Shown: positions 43,614 to 52,780, counted from the first letter of the stretch. The stretch is 64,000 nt of DNA from Oscillibacter sp. (GCA_017527365.1 JAFXQD010000017.1:1-64000), one strand, 5' to 3'. Notes: generated from the letters alone by a model not told the origin. Numbers and translations: made by a program.

Positions 43614-44921
43614 TCAGGGAAGGAACAGTTGCGCCGACGAGGCGCCCAAGAGCAACGCGGAGCCGTCCGGGCGCATGAGCACGCCCTGCACGTTCTCCGT
43701 GCCGCCGAGGGAGGCGTATGTCCCCAAGGCCAAATTATACACCACAAGCCTGTCCGTGTAAAGCGCCGCGACGTAGCGTCCGGCGGCGGAAATGTCCGCC
43801 ACTTCTTCCATCACGTCCACGGAGCCGAGCTCCGCGCCGTCGTTGCCCACCGTGACAATGCGCCCCATGCTCCCCGACTGGTAGCGGCTCAAATAGAGCG
43901 TCGTAAAGCCGTCGCCGCCCAAATCGTACTCGCGCAAGGAGGCGTCGCCGTAGTCGTAACGGGCGGCGATTGTCCCGGACGGCGTAAGCCGCGCCACGCA
44001 GGTGTCGCAAACGGCGGTAAGCCCGCCGCCGCGCTGGCAGAGCTCCAAGGCAAGCGCGTCGGCAATCGCGCAATTTGTCTCCGGCTCCTTCTCGTTCAGG
44101 CGGTAGTACAACGCGTCGCTGACAAACACGCTCTCTTCCTGTCCGAGCGTGACCGCCGCCACGCGGCTGTTGTCGTTTAAAACGCAGGCATCCGCGACGA
44201 AGCGGCGCGACGACTGGAACTCGAACACGGGCTTCATCTTCATGTCGTAGACGCGCACGGCGCCCTTGTAGCCCTGTTTCCCGGTCGTGACGGCAAGCCA
44301 GCCGTTCTGGTTGAACCGCGCCGAGATAAACGGCCCGTCGTCCAGCGACAGCAGGGGGCCGCTTTCGTTGAGCGCGTAGAGCTCCGAGCCGCCCACGTCC
44401 CAAGCCACCGCCCGGTTTCCGTTCGACGAGAGCGCGGGCGCGCTCATGCGCACGGGTTGCGACCAGACTTCCTCGCCGTCGGCGTTGAGAAGCCTTAGAC
44501 TGGTGTCCGTCAGGATAACCAGCGTGTCGCCCATGGACGCGAAGCGCGTCGCAGTGGAAGCGGGGTAACTGTAGAGGCGTTCGGCGCCGTTATGGCTCCC
44601 GTAGCGCAGGTAGCGGCGCACGGCGTCAAGCCCGGTTCCGTGTCCGAGGGCGGAGAGCAGAGCCGCGCCGAGCGCAAGCCATAGCACGAAGAGCAGGAGC
44701 ACGCGTTCCGGAATCGTCCAAGGGCGTTGGAACGGGCGGCGCTTCCCCTCTATCGGCAGGCGCACGCCGTTCAAATCGTCGTCGGGGAAATCCTCCCAGC
44801 GGTATTCCTCCAAGCCGTCCGACGCGGGCGCGGGGGGTTCGTCGGGCGCGGGACGCTTCTTCCCGGCCTTGCCGGACGCGCCGCCCTCGTCCGGCGCGGA
44901 TTTGCGGAAATCGTCATTCAT
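43614..44921 (-). CDS. DUF5711-like beta-propeller protein with one transmembrane helix
   Basis: This 435-residue protein has an acidic, Pro-rich cytoplasmic N-terminus (~1-60), one transmembrane helix (PERVLLLFVLWLALGAALLS, ~70), and an external domain of repeated four-stranded blades (DTLVILTDTSLRLLNADGEEVW; RAVAWDVGGSELYALNESG), consistent with a beta-propeller. It overlaps truA by 8 bp and is followed by the CvpA-like gene, an order found in several Clostridia. No enzymatic motif is visible; a sensor or scaffold role is possible but unproven. Confidence 0.75.
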   Translation of the reverse strand: MNDDFRKSAPDEGGASGKAGKKRPAPDEPPAPASDGLEEYRWEDFPDDDLNGVRLPIEGKRRPFQRPWTIPERVLLLFVLWLALGAALLSALGHGTGLDAVRRYLRYGSHNGAERLYSYPASTATRFASMGDTLVILTDTSLRLLNADGEEVWSQPVRMSAPALSSNGNRAVAWDVGGSELYALNESGPLLSLDDGPFISARFNQNGWLAVTTGKQGYKGAVRVYDMKMKPVFEFQSSRRFVADACVLNDNSRVAAVTLGQEESVFVSDALYYRLNEKEPETNCAIADALALELCQRGGGLTAVCDTCVARLTPSGTIAARYDYGDASLREYDLGGDGFTTLYLSRYQSGSMGRIVTVGNDGAELGSVDVMEEVADISAAGRYVAALYTDRLVVYNLALGTYASLGGTENVQGVLMRPDGSALLLGASSAQLFLP

Positions 44922-45669
44922 TCAAGCGTTCATCCTCATACCAAAGTCGCGTAAGGTACAGCCCGCCGGGTGGGACGGTCGGCCCCGCCGCGCTACGGTC
45001 GCCGCGTTCGAGTATGCCGGGGATGTCCTCCGGGGACAGCTTGCCCTCCCCGACGTACAAGACCGTGCCCGTAATGGCGCGCACCATGTTGTACAGGAAG
45101 CCGTTTGCGCATACGCGCAACTCCAGCAAGTCGCCCGTGCGCGTGACGTTGCACCAGTAGATATGGCGCACGGCGGAGCGCGTTTCCGTGCCGACGGAGC
45201 GCACGGCGCTGAAATCGTGCGTCCCCTCGAACATCTGCGCGGCGCGGTTTAACAGGTTTTCGTCCAGCCGTTTCGGATAGAAATAAGCGCGGTCGACGAA
45301 AAACGGGTTGCGAATGCGGGAATTGTAGATACGGTAACAGTATTCCTTGCGCAGGCAGGACGTGATAGCGTTAAAATCGGGCGCGACCTCGACAGCCTCC
45401 CGTACCGCTATGTCGTCGGGGGTGTGGGTGTTGACGGTCAGCGGGAGCCTGTCAAGCGGTATGCGCGATTCCGTGCGGAAGTTCGCCGCGTACCGCTCGG
45501 CGTGAACCCCGGCGTCCGTGCGCCCGCAACCCGTCAAATGGACGCGCTCGCCCGTGATTTTGCCCAGCGCCTTTTGCAACGTCTCGCACACGCTCGACGC
45601 GTTCTTTTGAACCTGCCAGCCGTGGTAGGCGGTTCCGTTGTACATCAGTTTCAGCGCGATATTCCGCAA
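44914..45669 (-). CDS. truA: tRNA pseudouridine(38-40) synthase
   Basis: This 251-residue enzyme has the TruA signatures: LMYNGTAYHGWQVQ (~8), the catalytic Asp in GCGRTDAGVHAE (~48-59), RKEYCYRIYN (~107) and FLYNMVRAITG (~190). It modifies uridines 38-40 of the tRNA anticodon arm. Start at TTG 45669 with GGAGG 8 bp upstream. It lies 21 bp downstream of ecfT, the usual Firmicute arrangement (ecfA1-ecfA2-ecfT-truA); the rplM/rpsI genes that often follow are absent here. Confidence 0.96.
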   Translation of the reverse strand: MRNIALKLMYNGTAYHGWQVQKNASSVCETLQKALGKITGERVHLTGCGRTDAGVHAERYAANFRTESRIPLDRLPLTVNTHTPDDIAVREAVEVAPDFNAITSCLRKEYCYRIYNSRIRNPFFVDRAYFYPKRLDENLLNRAAQMFEGTHDFSAVRSVGTETRSAVRHIYWCNVTRTGDLLELRVCANGFLYNMVRAITGTVLYVGEGKLSPEDIPGILERGDRSAAGPTVPPGGLYLTRLWYEDERLNE

Positions 45670-45690
45670 CGCCCCCGCCTCCTCAAAGTT

Positions 45691-46497
45691 TCACAGTCCG
45701 AACCGACCCAACACGAACACGGCAACGCAGATTGCGCCGCCCATAGCTAACGCCGTATAATCCCGGCGTTCGTATTGCAAAACGTGCAGGCGCGTCCGCC
45801 CCTCGCCGCCGTGGTAACAGCGGCACTCCATAGCCGTGGCAAGCTCGTCGGCGCGGCGGAACGCGCTGACGAACAACGGCACAAGTATCGGTATCATTGC
45901 CTTGGCGCGTTGGACAAGGCTCCCGCCCTCCAAATCCGCGCCCCGCGCCTTTTGCGCCGACATGATTTTGTCCGTCTCCTCAATCAAGGTCGGGATGAAC
46001 CGCAACGCGATAGACATCATCATGGAAAGCTCGTGCACGGGCACGCGGAAACGCTTCAAGCCGCCTAAAAGGGATTCCAAAGCGTCCGTCAGGCTGATAG
46101 GGCTTGTCGTGTAGGTCATCAGAAACGTGCCCATGATAAGCAACATAATGCGCAGTACCATGAAAACGGCGGTTTTGATTCCGGTATCGGTCAGGGCAAG
46201 GAAGCCGAAGCGGAAAAACTCGCGTTCGCCGGGGGTAAAGAACAGGTTCAAGACCGCCGTAAAGACGATGATAAACAGCACGGGCTTCAAGCCGCGCACC
46301 ATGGAGCGCGGCGGCACCCGCGCCACGCGCACGGCGGCAACCAGACAGCACGCCATGAGCGCGTAGGACAGGACGCCGTTCGCGCTGAACAGCGCGATAA
46401 TATACAGCGTCGTGAGCAGTATTTTCGTGCGCGGGTCGAGGCGGTGCGCGACGGTATCGCCGGGGAAATACTGCCCAAGGGTAATGTCTTTCAGCAC
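45691..46497 (-). CDS. ecfT: Energy-coupling factor transporter transmembrane protein EcfT
   Basis: This 268-residue protein has about five membrane helices. Its start, LGQYFPGDTVAHRLDPRTK, carries the typical family segment, and the C-terminal coupling motif is seen as SAQKARGADLEGG (Ala-Arg-Gly). It connects the two EcfA ATPases to interchangeable vitamin-binding S components; no S component is encoded here. Start at GTG 46497, overlapping the ecfA2 stop by 7 bp, with AAAGGGGG upstream. Confidence 0.95.
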   Translation of the reverse strand: MLKDITLGQYFPGDTVAHRLDPRTKILLTTLYIIALFSANGVLSYALMACCLVAAVRVARVPPRSMVRGLKPVLFIIVFTAVLNLFFTPGEREFFRFGFLALTDTGIKTAVFMVLRIMLLIMGTFLMTYTTSPISLTDALESLLGGLKRFRVPVHELSMMMSIALRFIPTLIEETDKIMSAQKARGADLEGGSLVQRAKAMIPILVPLFVSAFRRADELATAMECRCYHGGEGRTRLHVLQYERRDYTALAMGGAICVAVFVLGRFGL

Positions 46498-47369
46498 GTC
46501 GCCGCCCCCTTTCCCGATTCCCCGCGCAGGCGCAGGATTTCGCGTTCGAGCGCGTCCAGCGTGTACGCGTCGGGGCTTATCGGAACGCCGCGACGGCGCA
46601 GCGCCATAGCGATGCGCGTGGCGCGGGGAACGTCCAGCCCCGCCGACAGCAACTCTTCCGGACGCGAAAACACCTCTTGCGGCGTCCCGGACATCAGAAT
46701 CCCCGCCGATTTTAAGACAAGTATCCTGTCGGCGTCGCGGGCGATTTCGTCCATGTCGTGGCTCACCATGACGACCGTCCGCCCGCCCTCGCGCTGATAG
46801 TCGCGGATATTCGCCATCAGGCTTTCGCGTCCGGCGGGGTCAAGCCCGGCGGCGGGCTCGTCTAAAACAAGCACGTCCGGCTCCATGGCCAGCACGCCCG
46901 CCACCGCCACGCGCCGCTTTTGTCCGCCCGAAAGCTCGAACGGCGATTTGTCTAACTGGTCGTCGCGCAGTCCGACAAGCGCGGCGGCGTCCCTTACGCA
47001 ACGGTCCAACTCCGCGCCGCGCCGCCCTTGGTTTGTCGGCCCGAAAGCTATGTCCTTGTAGACCGTCTCCTCAAAGAGCTGATATTCCGGGTACTGGAAC
47101 ACCAGCCCGACGCGGAAACGAACGTCGCGTATTTTTTTCGGCTCCGCCCAAATGTCGCGCCCGTTGAGCAGAACCTGCCCTTCCGTGGGGCGCAGAAGCC
47201 CGTTTAAATGCTGTATCAGCGTCGATTTCCCGGAGCCGGTGTGCCCGATGATTCCGAGAAACTCCCCCTTGCCGACCTCAAAGCTCATATCCTTGATTGC
47301 GTCGCGCTCAAACGGCGTCCCGGCGCTGTAGGTATGGGTCAAATGGCGGATTTGCAGAATCGCTTCCAA
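46491..47369 (-). CDS. ecfA2: Energy-coupling factor transporter ATPase EcfA2
   Basis: This 292-residue ABC ATPase has Walker A GHTGSGKSTLIQHL (~41), signature FELSGGQKRRVAVAG (~143), Walker B VLVLDEPAAGLDP (~165) and a switch His in VMVSHDMDEIA. The N-terminal segment LTHTYSAGTPFERDAI is typical of EcfA2 rather than EcfA1. Start at TTG 47369 with AAAGGAAG. It lies between ecfA1 and ecfT in the conserved ECF order. Confidence 0.95.
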   Translation of the reverse strand: MEAILQIRHLTHTYSAGTPFERDAIKDMSFEVGKGEFLGIIGHTGSGKSTLIQHLNGLLRPTEGQVLLNGRDIWAEPKKIRDVRFRVGLVFQYPEYQLFEETVYKDIAFGPTNQGRRGAELDRCVRDAAALVGLRDDQLDKSPFELSGGQKRRVAVAGVLAMEPDVLVLDEPAAGLDPAGRESLMANIRDYQREGGRTVVMVSHDMDEIARDADRILVLKSAGILMSGTPQEVFSRPEELLSAGLDVPRATRIAMALRRRGVPISPDAYTLDALEREILRLRGESGKGAATC

Positions 47370-47394
47370 TCTTTACTTCCTTTCCGCGCCGCCG

Positions 47395-48231
47395 TCAGGA
47401 CGCGAGCGCGTTTGCGATAGCGTCGGCGCACTCGTCCACGGACAGCGCGTCCGGCGGCAGGGACATGCCGCGCTGAATGAGGCGGTCTAACAAGTCTATC
47501 GTCTCCGGGACGGTCAAGCCCGTGTCGCGCAACTGCTCCACGCGGGAAAACACCTCTTTCGGCGTCCCGTCCATGGCAATCCGCCCGTCGTCCATGACAA
47601 TCACGCGGTCGGCGTCCTCCGCCTCGCTCATGCGGTGCGTGATAAGCAGTACGGTAATGCCCTGCTCGCGGTTCAAGCGGCGGACGGTCGAGAGCGCTTC
47701 CCGCCGCCCGACGGGGTCAAGCATGGCGGTCGCCTCGTCGAGCACAATGCACGCCGGGCGCATTGCTAAAACTCCCGCGATTGCGACGCGCTGTTTTTGC
47801 CCGCCCGAAAGCAGGTGCGGCGCGTGGGTCACGAACTCGCGCATTCCCACGGCGTCCAGCGAATCGTCTACGCGCTTGCGGATTTCCTCCGGCGGGACGC
47901 CCAAGTTTTCGGGCGCGAAAGCCACGTCCTCTTCCACGACGTTCGCCACAATCTGGTTGTCGGGGTTCTGGAACACCATCCCGACGCGCTGTCGGATTGA
48001 CAAAAGCAACTCGTCGTTGCGGGTGTCCATGCCCTCCACGTAAACCGCGCCCTCGTCGGGCAATAATACGGCGTTGCACATTTTCGCAAGCGTCGATTTC
48101 CCGGAGCCGTTATGCCCCAAGATTACCGCGAACGTCCCGCGCTCTATCACGAGTTCCGCGCCGTCAAGGGCGGGGGCGTCCGCGCCCGGATAGGCGAAGC
48201 GGATTTTGTCCGCCCGTATCATCTCTGACAT
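47395..48231 (-). CDS. ecfA1: Energy-coupling factor transporter ATPase EcfA1
   Basis: This 278-residue ABC ATPase has Walker A GHNGSGKSTLAKM (~38), the Q-loop, signature HLLSGGQKQRVAIAG (~140) and Walker B CIVLDEATAMLDP (~162). The N-terminal RADKIRFAYPGADAPALDG is EcfA1-like. Start at ATG 48231, six bases after AAAGGA; the frame runs 17 codons further upstream into the preceding gene. First of the ECF genes, 12 bp after the methyltransferase gene. Confidence 0.95.
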   Translation of the reverse strand: MSEMIRADKIRFAYPGADAPALDGAELVIERGTFAVILGHNGSGKSTLAKMCNAVLLPDEGAVYVEGMDTRNDELLLSIRQRVGMVFQNPDNQIVANVVEEDVAFAPENLGVPPEEIRKRVDDSLDAVGMREFVTHAPHLLSGGQKQRVAIAGVLAMRPACIVLDEATAMLDPVGRREALSTVRRLNREQGITVLLITHRMSEAEDADRVIVMDDGRIAMDGTPKEVFSRVEQLRDTGLTVPETIDLLDRLIQRGMSLPPDALSVDECADAIANALAS

Positions 48232-48242
48232 GAAAAGTCCTT

Positions 48243-49172
48243 TCAAACATCCCCGGCGACCCAGCGCGCCGCCGCGCCGCACGGCAACGCAAGCCCGGTT
48301 TCCGTCACGGGCAAGCCTAATTCGTCATACGAGACCATGCCGCCGAAGCGCGGCTTTAGCAACAAGTTCAGCAGATAGCCCGCGACGGACGGGGCAAGCC
48401 CCGTTGTGTAGGAGCTAATCAGGAAAAAGAGGGGGCGTTCCGACAAGGCGCCGACGCACAGCTTGACAAGCTCGTAAAGCTGTTCCTCAATCTTCCACAT
48501 CTCCCCGCCGGGGCCGCGCCCGTAACTGGGCGGGTCCATGATTATCGCGTCGTAGCGCCGCCCCCGGCGTATTTCCCGCTCCACGAACTTTGCGCAGTCG
48601 TCCACAATCCAGCGTATCGGCGCCTTTTCCAGCCCGGAAAGGCGGGCGTTCTCCCGCGCCCACGCAACCATGCCCTTGGCGGCGTCCACGTGGCACACGC
48701 TCGCGCCCGCTTTCGCGCAGGCTATCGTGGCCGCGCCCGTGTACGCGAAGAGGTTCAGCACGCGCACGGCGGCGCCGTCGGGGCGCGAAAACACGCCGGA
48801 AAACAGCCCCTTGGAGGCTTCCGGTTGCGGCGCGGGGGCGCGCCCTATCTGTTCCCGCGCAAAGTCCCAGTTCGCCGCCTGTTCGGGGAACAGCCCCGTG
48901 TGCTTGAAGTTCATGGGCTTGATATGGAACGTCAAGTCCCCGTACCGGACAGGCCAGTTTTCGGGCAAATCGTTGGCTTCCCAATGCCCGCCGCCCGTCT
49001 GCGAACGCTGGTAGCGGGCGCCCGCCTGTTGCCAGAGCGGGTTGTTCCGGGGCGTGTTCCAAATCGCCTGCGGGTCGGGGCGTATCAGGATTTCGCCGCC
49101 CCAGCGTTCCAGACGTTCCCCGCCGCCGCAGTCAATCAGCTCGTAATCTTTCCACTTGTCCGCAATCCACAT
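48243..49172 (-). CDS. Class I SAM-dependent methyltransferase, RlmI/RlmK-like
   Basis: This 309-residue enzyme has an N-terminal segment rich in Trp (~1-90) and a Rossmann methyltransferase core: motif I VLNLFAYTGAATIACAKAG (~138), the acidic VCHVDAAKGMVAWA, and motif IV AIIMDPPSYGRG (~207), the pattern of rRNA 5-methylcytosine and N2-guanine methyltransferases (RlmI/RlmK/L). It probably modifies rRNA. Start ATG 49172 with GGAGAG. It sits between the DUF4230 pair and the ECF genes in one operon. Confidence 0.85.
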   Translation of the reverse strand: MWIADKWKDYELIDCGGGERLERWGGEILIRPDPQAIWNTPRNNPLWQQAGARYQRSQTGGGHWEANDLPENWPVRYGDLTFHIKPMNFKHTGLFPEQAANWDFAREQIGRAPAPQPEASKGLFSGVFSRPDGAAVRVLNLFAYTGAATIACAKAGASVCHVDAAKGMVAWARENARLSGLEKAPIRWIVDDCAKFVEREIRRGRRYDAIIMDPPSYGRGPGGEMWKIEEQLYELVKLCVGALSERPLFFLISSYTTGLAPSVAGYLLNLLLKPRFGGMVSYDELGLPVTETGLALPCGAAARWVAGDV

Positions 49173-49184
49173 GCGCCCGCTCTC

Positions 49185-49907
49185 CTATCGCTCGTACTGT
49201 ATTTTCAACTGGTATTCGCCCATGCCGGGTGTGGACTTAAGTAGCGCCTCAATGGCGGCGCCGCTCTGCTCCTGCGCCTGACGCGGCAAACCCATGGAAA
49301 CCGCTTTCGCCTCCATCGCCTCTTTCTGCGTCCGGCGGAACTCCGTCACGTCGTCGATACGGATTTTGTTAAAGAGCCCGTCCTTTTCGTCCAACGCCTT
49401 GAAACTCGCCTCCGGAATCTCGTGGGAGACAACCCTGCTCGGCGGTATGCTCACCGTGACGGTTTTCGCGCCCTCGCTCACCCGGATGTCCACCGCGCCG
49501 AGGTCCACGCCGTACTTAATCACGCCGTCGTAGGACACGATGAAACTTTTGCCCGTGAACGGGATGTTCTGCCCGAACAGGACGCGTCCGGGGAACTCGG
49601 CTTTGTCGGCGTTGGTATAGCGGTACTCCACGGTCACAAGGTCTTTGACGTACTTCAACTCTTCCTTGAGCAGGGAGCTTGTAATCGCGGGGGCGGAAAT
49701 CTGGAGGCTTTCCAGATAGCCCACGGCGCAGAACGCCAGCGCCGCGCCTAAAATCAGCGCGAAAAAGAACAGCCTTACCCTTGACGCGCCGCGCTTGCGC
49801 TCTTTCCCCGCTTTTTCGGCGGTCTCCACAGCCGCCGGCGCTTGTTCCGCCGTCCCTGCGGCTTGCGGCGTCTCTCCGCCGCCCTTACTGCGCGTATTCC
49901 ACTTCAA
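49185..49907 (-). CDS. DUF4230 membrane-anchored protein (second of a tandem pair)
   Basis: This 240-residue protein has a charged cytoplasmic N-terminus (~1-42), one transmembrane helix (VRLFFFALILGAALAFCAVG, ~45) and an external DUF4230 domain: VEYRYTNADKAEF, FIVSYDGVIKYGVDLGAVDI and SIPPSRVVSHEI. Start at TTG 49907, nine bases after GGAGG, inside the last codons of the upstream paralog. The two copies align through the whole external domain. Function is unknown in this family. Confidence 0.85.
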   Translation of the reverse strand: MKWNTRSKGGGETPQAAGTAEQAPAAVETAEKAGKERKRGASRVRLFFFALILGAALAFCAVGYLESLQISAPAITSSLLKEELKYVKDLVTVEYRYTNADKAEFPGRVLFGQNIPFTGKSFIVSYDGVIKYGVDLGAVDIRVSEGAKTVTVSIPPSRVVSHEIPEASFKALDEKDGLFNKIRIDDVTEFRRTQKEAMEAKAVSMGLPRQAQEQSGAAIEALLKSTPGMGEYQLKIQYER

Positions 49908-50571
49908 GCGCGTATTCCTCCATTCCGGGCACCGCTTTCAGGAGCGCGAATATCGCCTCTCCCGACTGTTCCTGTGCTTTCCGGGGCATTTCCAACTCGT
50001 CCGCCCTGTCCTCCATCTTGTCCTTTTGGACTATGCGGAAGTTCGTCACGTCGTCAATGCTGATTTTGTTGAACAGCCCGTTGGACTCGTAGAGGACGCG
50101 GAAGCCCTCTTCCGGGATTTCGTGCGAGATAATCTTGGCGCGGGGAATCTCCACCGTGACAATTTTGGAGATTCCGTTGACCGTCAATCCAACTTGGCTA
50201 ACGTCCACGCCGTATTTAATCACGCCGTCATACGAGATGATGAATATTTTCTTCGTAAAGGGCAGGGGGATGAAATCAAAGAGCTTTTTTCCCTCCAACT
50301 CCTGCTTTTCGGCGTCGGTGTAATGGTACTCGACGGTCACCAAGTCCTTGACGTACTCCAACTGCTCGCGGAGCATTTCGCTTGTAATGCCGGGCGACGG
50401 CTCGACCGTATCGGCGCGGGAGGCAATCGCGGCGGCAATCACGGCGATAAGAATCGCCACGACAAGCAAAAAGCCATGAAACATGCGGGAACGCGGCTTT
50501 TCTACGGGTATTTCATGGGCTTTGGGCGCGTCGGCGCCCCGTTCCGCCCCGCCCGTGTGTTTTATGTCCAT
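49885..50571 (-). CDS. DUF4230 membrane-anchored protein (first of a tandem pair)
   Basis: This 228-residue protein has the same plan as its neighbour: a short basic N-terminus, one helix (GFLLVVAILIAVIAAAIAS, ~35) and the DUF4230 domain (VEYHYTDAEKQELEG, FIISYDGVIKYGVDVSQV, EIPRAKIISHEI). The invariant stretch SYDGVIKYGVD occurs in both copies. Start ATG 50571 with AGAGG. It heads the nine-gene operon that continues to the CvpA-like gene; a -10 with TGTGG (50640-50645) precedes it. Confidence 0.85.
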   Translation of the reverse strand: MDIKHTGGAERGADAPKAHEIPVEKPRSRMFHGFLLVVAILIAVIAAAIASRADTVEPSPGITSEMLREQLEYVKDLVTVEYHYTDAEKQELEGKKLFDFIPLPFTKKIFIISYDGVIKYGVDVSQVGLTVNGISKIVTVEIPRAKIISHEIPEEGFRVLYESNGLFNKISIDDVTNFRIVQKDKMEDRADELEMPRKAQEQSGEAIFALLKAVPGMEEYALEVEYAQ

Positions 50572-50639
50572 GGGGAAACCTCTTTCTATCGTCCCGGCGG
50601 ACGATGCGCGGAATGCGGGCTTCTCTTGAAGTCGGCGTT

Positions 50640-50668
50640 ATTGTACCACAGCCTCGCGGAAAAGTACA
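50640..50668 (-). promoter_or_regulatory. Promoter of the DUF4230-ECF-truA-cvpA operon
   Basis: Minus-strand TACAAT (50645-50640) with extended -10 TGTGG is clear; the -35 at 17 bp (TGTACT) is poor, as expected for an extended -10 promoter. Confidence 0.6.
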
Positions 50669-50688
50669 GTATTTTTTCCGCGCATACG

Positions 50689-50725
50689 CAAAAAAGAACG
50701 GCGCCTCCCCGCAGGGAAACGCCGT
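50689..50725 (-). terminator. Terminator of yjfB
   Basis: Minus-strand ACGGCG/CGCCGT stem with inner CCC/GGG pairing, followed by TTCTTTTTT. It lies 36 bp past the yjfB stop. Confidence 0.75.
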
Positions 50726-50760
50726 ATTTCCAGTTCTTGGCGGGGCGCCCGCCCCACGGG

Positions 50761-50943
50761 TCACGCGTACACGTCGATATACTGCCCCTTCGGGACTTGC
50801 GGCAACATTTCCAGTTCTTTCGCCGCCATCTGCTCTTCCATGTTGATGACTTCCTTTTCCATCCGTGCGGCGTAAGCCTGCCCTAACGTGTCCGCTTTCA
50901 GGCTCATGGTCTGAAAAGCGACCGTATTCATTAACGCGTCCAT
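50761..50943 (-). CDS. YjfB-family putative motility protein
   Basis: This 60-residue protein matches the YjfB pattern: MDALMNTVAFQTMSLKADTLG at the start with a short helical Glu-rich middle (RMEKEVINMEEQMAA) and a Pro/Gly tail. YjfB proteins are small, of unknown mechanism, and occur in flagellated Firmicutes. Start ATG 50943 with AAGGAGG. A near-consensus sigma-28 promoter (51003-51029) drives it, and the flagellar operon begins a few kilobases away, so it is very likely a late flagellar gene. Confidence 0.85.
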   Translation of the reverse strand: MDALMNTVAFQTMSLKADTLGQAYAARMEKEVINMEEQMAAKELEMLPQVPKGQYIDVYA

Positions 50944-51002
50944 AGCACAGCCTCCTTATCGTTCCGGAAACGGGTTTCCCGCGTTGCGTCCTCTTGTAAG
51001 GA

Positions 51003-51029
51003 ATATCGGCTCAAAGCGCGAAAAATTAA
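51003..51029 (-). promoter_or_regulatory. Sigma-28 (FliA/SigD) type promoter of yjfB
   Basis: Minus-strand TTAA (51029-51026), a 15-bp spacer and GCCGATAT (51010-51003). The -10 element matches the SigD consensus exactly; the -35 differs by one base from TAAA. It lies 60 bp before the yjfB ATG. Confidence 0.8.
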
Positions 51030-51097
51030 GGGCTCCGCAAAAATTCCGCTAAGGACTTGCACAAAAATAAACCGCTCGAACGGTTGCGCCGCCCAAA

Positions 51098-51278
51098 GCC
51101 CTCCCCTTTGGGGAGGGTGGCGCGTAAGCGCCGGGAGGGGGATAAAAAAGACCCCCTCTGTCGCTGCGCGACATCTCCCCCAAAGGGGGAGACATAGAAA
51201 CGAACAGCTCATAAAATAAACGTTCCCCCTCCCCTATGGGGAGGGGGACAGGGGGAGGGGTTTCCCTAAGTTAATGAC
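51098..51278. repeat. Dispersed palindromic repeat, copy 2 (longest), in the yjfB-glpK gap
   Basis: The 340-bp gap 50944-51283 holds the yjfB promoter and this repeat; I see no gene. Read on the minus strand, 51153-51278 aligns with copy 1 at about 80% by eye, including TGTCGC-GCA-GCGACA (51159-51173) and CTCCCCCTTTGGGGGAG. An extra palindrome CCCTCCCCTTTGGGGAGGG (near 51099-51117) and GGCGC/GCGCC extend it. Confidence 0.85.
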
Positions 51279-51283
51279 ATCGG

Positions 51284-52780
51284 CTAATTGTCCTCGTCCC
51301 ACGACATGGCGCGGGCTACCGCCTTCTGCCAGCCACGGTTGAGGCGTTCGCGCTCTTCCGCCGACATGCGCGGCTCGTAACAGGCGTCAACCGCCCAGCG
51401 CTTTTGCAAATCGTCGCGGCCTGTCCAGAACCCGACCGCCAGCCCCGCCAGACACGCCGCGCCCAGCGCGGTCGTCTCCTGCACGCGGGGGCGCAGTATC
51501 TTGCGCCCGATGATGTCCGACTGGAACTGCATGAGGAACCTGTTCGCCGACGCGCCGCCGTCGGCGCGGAGTTCGCCGAACGCCTTCCCGGCGTCCTGCT
51601 CCATGGCGTGCAAAACGTCGGCGGTCTGGTAGGCGATAGATTCCAGCGCGGCGCGTATAATGTGGTTGCGCCCCGCGCCCCGCGTCAGCCCGACGATGGC
51701 GCCGCGGGCGTACATGTCCCAGTAGGGCGCGCCCAGCCCCGTGAAGGCGGGCACGACGTACACGCCGCCGCTGTCCGGGACTTTCGCGGCGAAATATTCG
51801 GTGTCGGCGGCGTCGTGGACAAAGCGGAGCTCGTCGCGGAGCCACTGCACGACTGCCCCGCCGATAAACACGCTCCCCTCCAAGGCGTACTGCACTTTCC
51901 CCTCCGGGCTCGCCGCAATGGTCGTTATCAGCCCGCGCTCGCTCCGGACGCGCCGTTCCCCGGTGTTCATGAGCAGGAAACAGCCCGTGCCGTAAGTGTT
52001 TTTCGCCTGCCCCTCGTCAAAGCAAGCCTGTCCGAAAAGCGTGGCCTGCTGGTCTCCGGCAATGCCCGCTATGGGAATCTCCGCGCCCTGCAAGTTGACC
52101 GTTCCGTAAATCCCGGCGGACGGGCGGGCTTCCGGGAGTATCGACATGGGAATATTGAGGCGTTCGCAGATTTTCTTATCCCACTGCAACTTTTCGATGT
52201 CGTACAGCATGGTGCGGCTGGCGTTGGTGTAGTCGGTGGCGTGAACCGCGCCGCCCGTCAGCTTCCAGAGAAGCCACGTGTCCGCGGTGCCGAACAGGAT
52301 TTCCCCGCGCTCCGCCTTCTCCCGGACGCCCGGAACGTTGTCCAGAATCCATTGTATCTTCGTCGCGGAGAAATACGCGTCGATGAGCAGGCCGGTTTTG
52401 TCGCGCACGTACTCGGCAAAGGCGGCGTCGCGCTTCAACTCCTCGCACTGCGCGGCGGTGCGGCGGCACTGCCACACGATGGCGTTGTAGACGGGCTTCC
52501 CCGTGCCGCGCTCCCATAGTATCGTGGTCTCGCGCTGGTTCGTGATTCCGATGGCGGCGATTTCCGACGCGTCGGCGCCGCTCTGCGCGAGGGCTTCGTG
52601 CAGTACCCCGTACTGGCAGGAATAGATTTCCATGGGGTCGTGCTCTACCCAGCCGGGCTTGGGGTAGTGTTGCGCGAACTCCCGTTGCGCGACGGAAACC
52701 ATATTCTGGTCGCGGTCAAAGAGTATGCAACGGCTGCTTGTCGTGCCTTGGTCAAGGGCTAAAACGTACTTCTTGTTCAA
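51284..52780 (-). CDS. glpK: Glycerol kinase
   Basis: This 498-residue enzyme phosphorylates glycerol to sn-glycerol 3-phosphate. It begins [20 protein letters not shown] with the FGGY phosphate motif, has the FGGY signature region [17 protein letters not shown] (~320) and [20 protein letters not shown] (~345). Length is standard. Start at TTG 52780, six bases after AGGAGG. No glycerol facilitator or glpD is next to it; the upstream gene is the HDOD protein, and a 10-bp hairpin separates them. Its placement at the end of a chemotaxis/flagellar region is unusual. Confidence 0.96.
   Translation of the reverse strand: MNKKYVLALDQGTTSSRCILFDRDQNMVSVAQREFAQHYPKPGWVEHDPMEIYSCQYGVLHEALAQSGADASEIAAIGITNQRETTILWERGTGKPVYNAIVWQCRRTAAQCEELKRDAAFAEYVRDKTGLLIDAYFSATKIQWILDNVPGVREKAERGEILFGTADTWLLWKLTGGAVHATDYTNASRTMLYDIEKLQWDKKICERLNIPMSILPEARPSAGIYGTVNLQGAEIPIAGIAGDQQATLFGQACFDEGQAKNTYGTGCFLLMNTGERRVRSERGLITTIAASPEGKVQYALEGSVFIGGAVVQWLRDELRFVHDAADTEYFAAKVPDSGGVYVVPAFTGLGAPYWDMYARGAIVGLTRGAGRNHIIRAALESIAYQTADVLHAMEQDAGKAFGELRADGGASANRFLMQFQSDIIGRKILRPRVQETTALGAACLAGLAVGFWTGRDDLQKRWAVDACYEPRMSAEERERLNRGWQKAVARAMSWDEDN

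Noticed and set aside
51098..51278. CRISPR-like array
   Set aside because: The repeats are palindromes of one composite element, not equally spaced direct repeats with unique spacers, and no cas gene is present.
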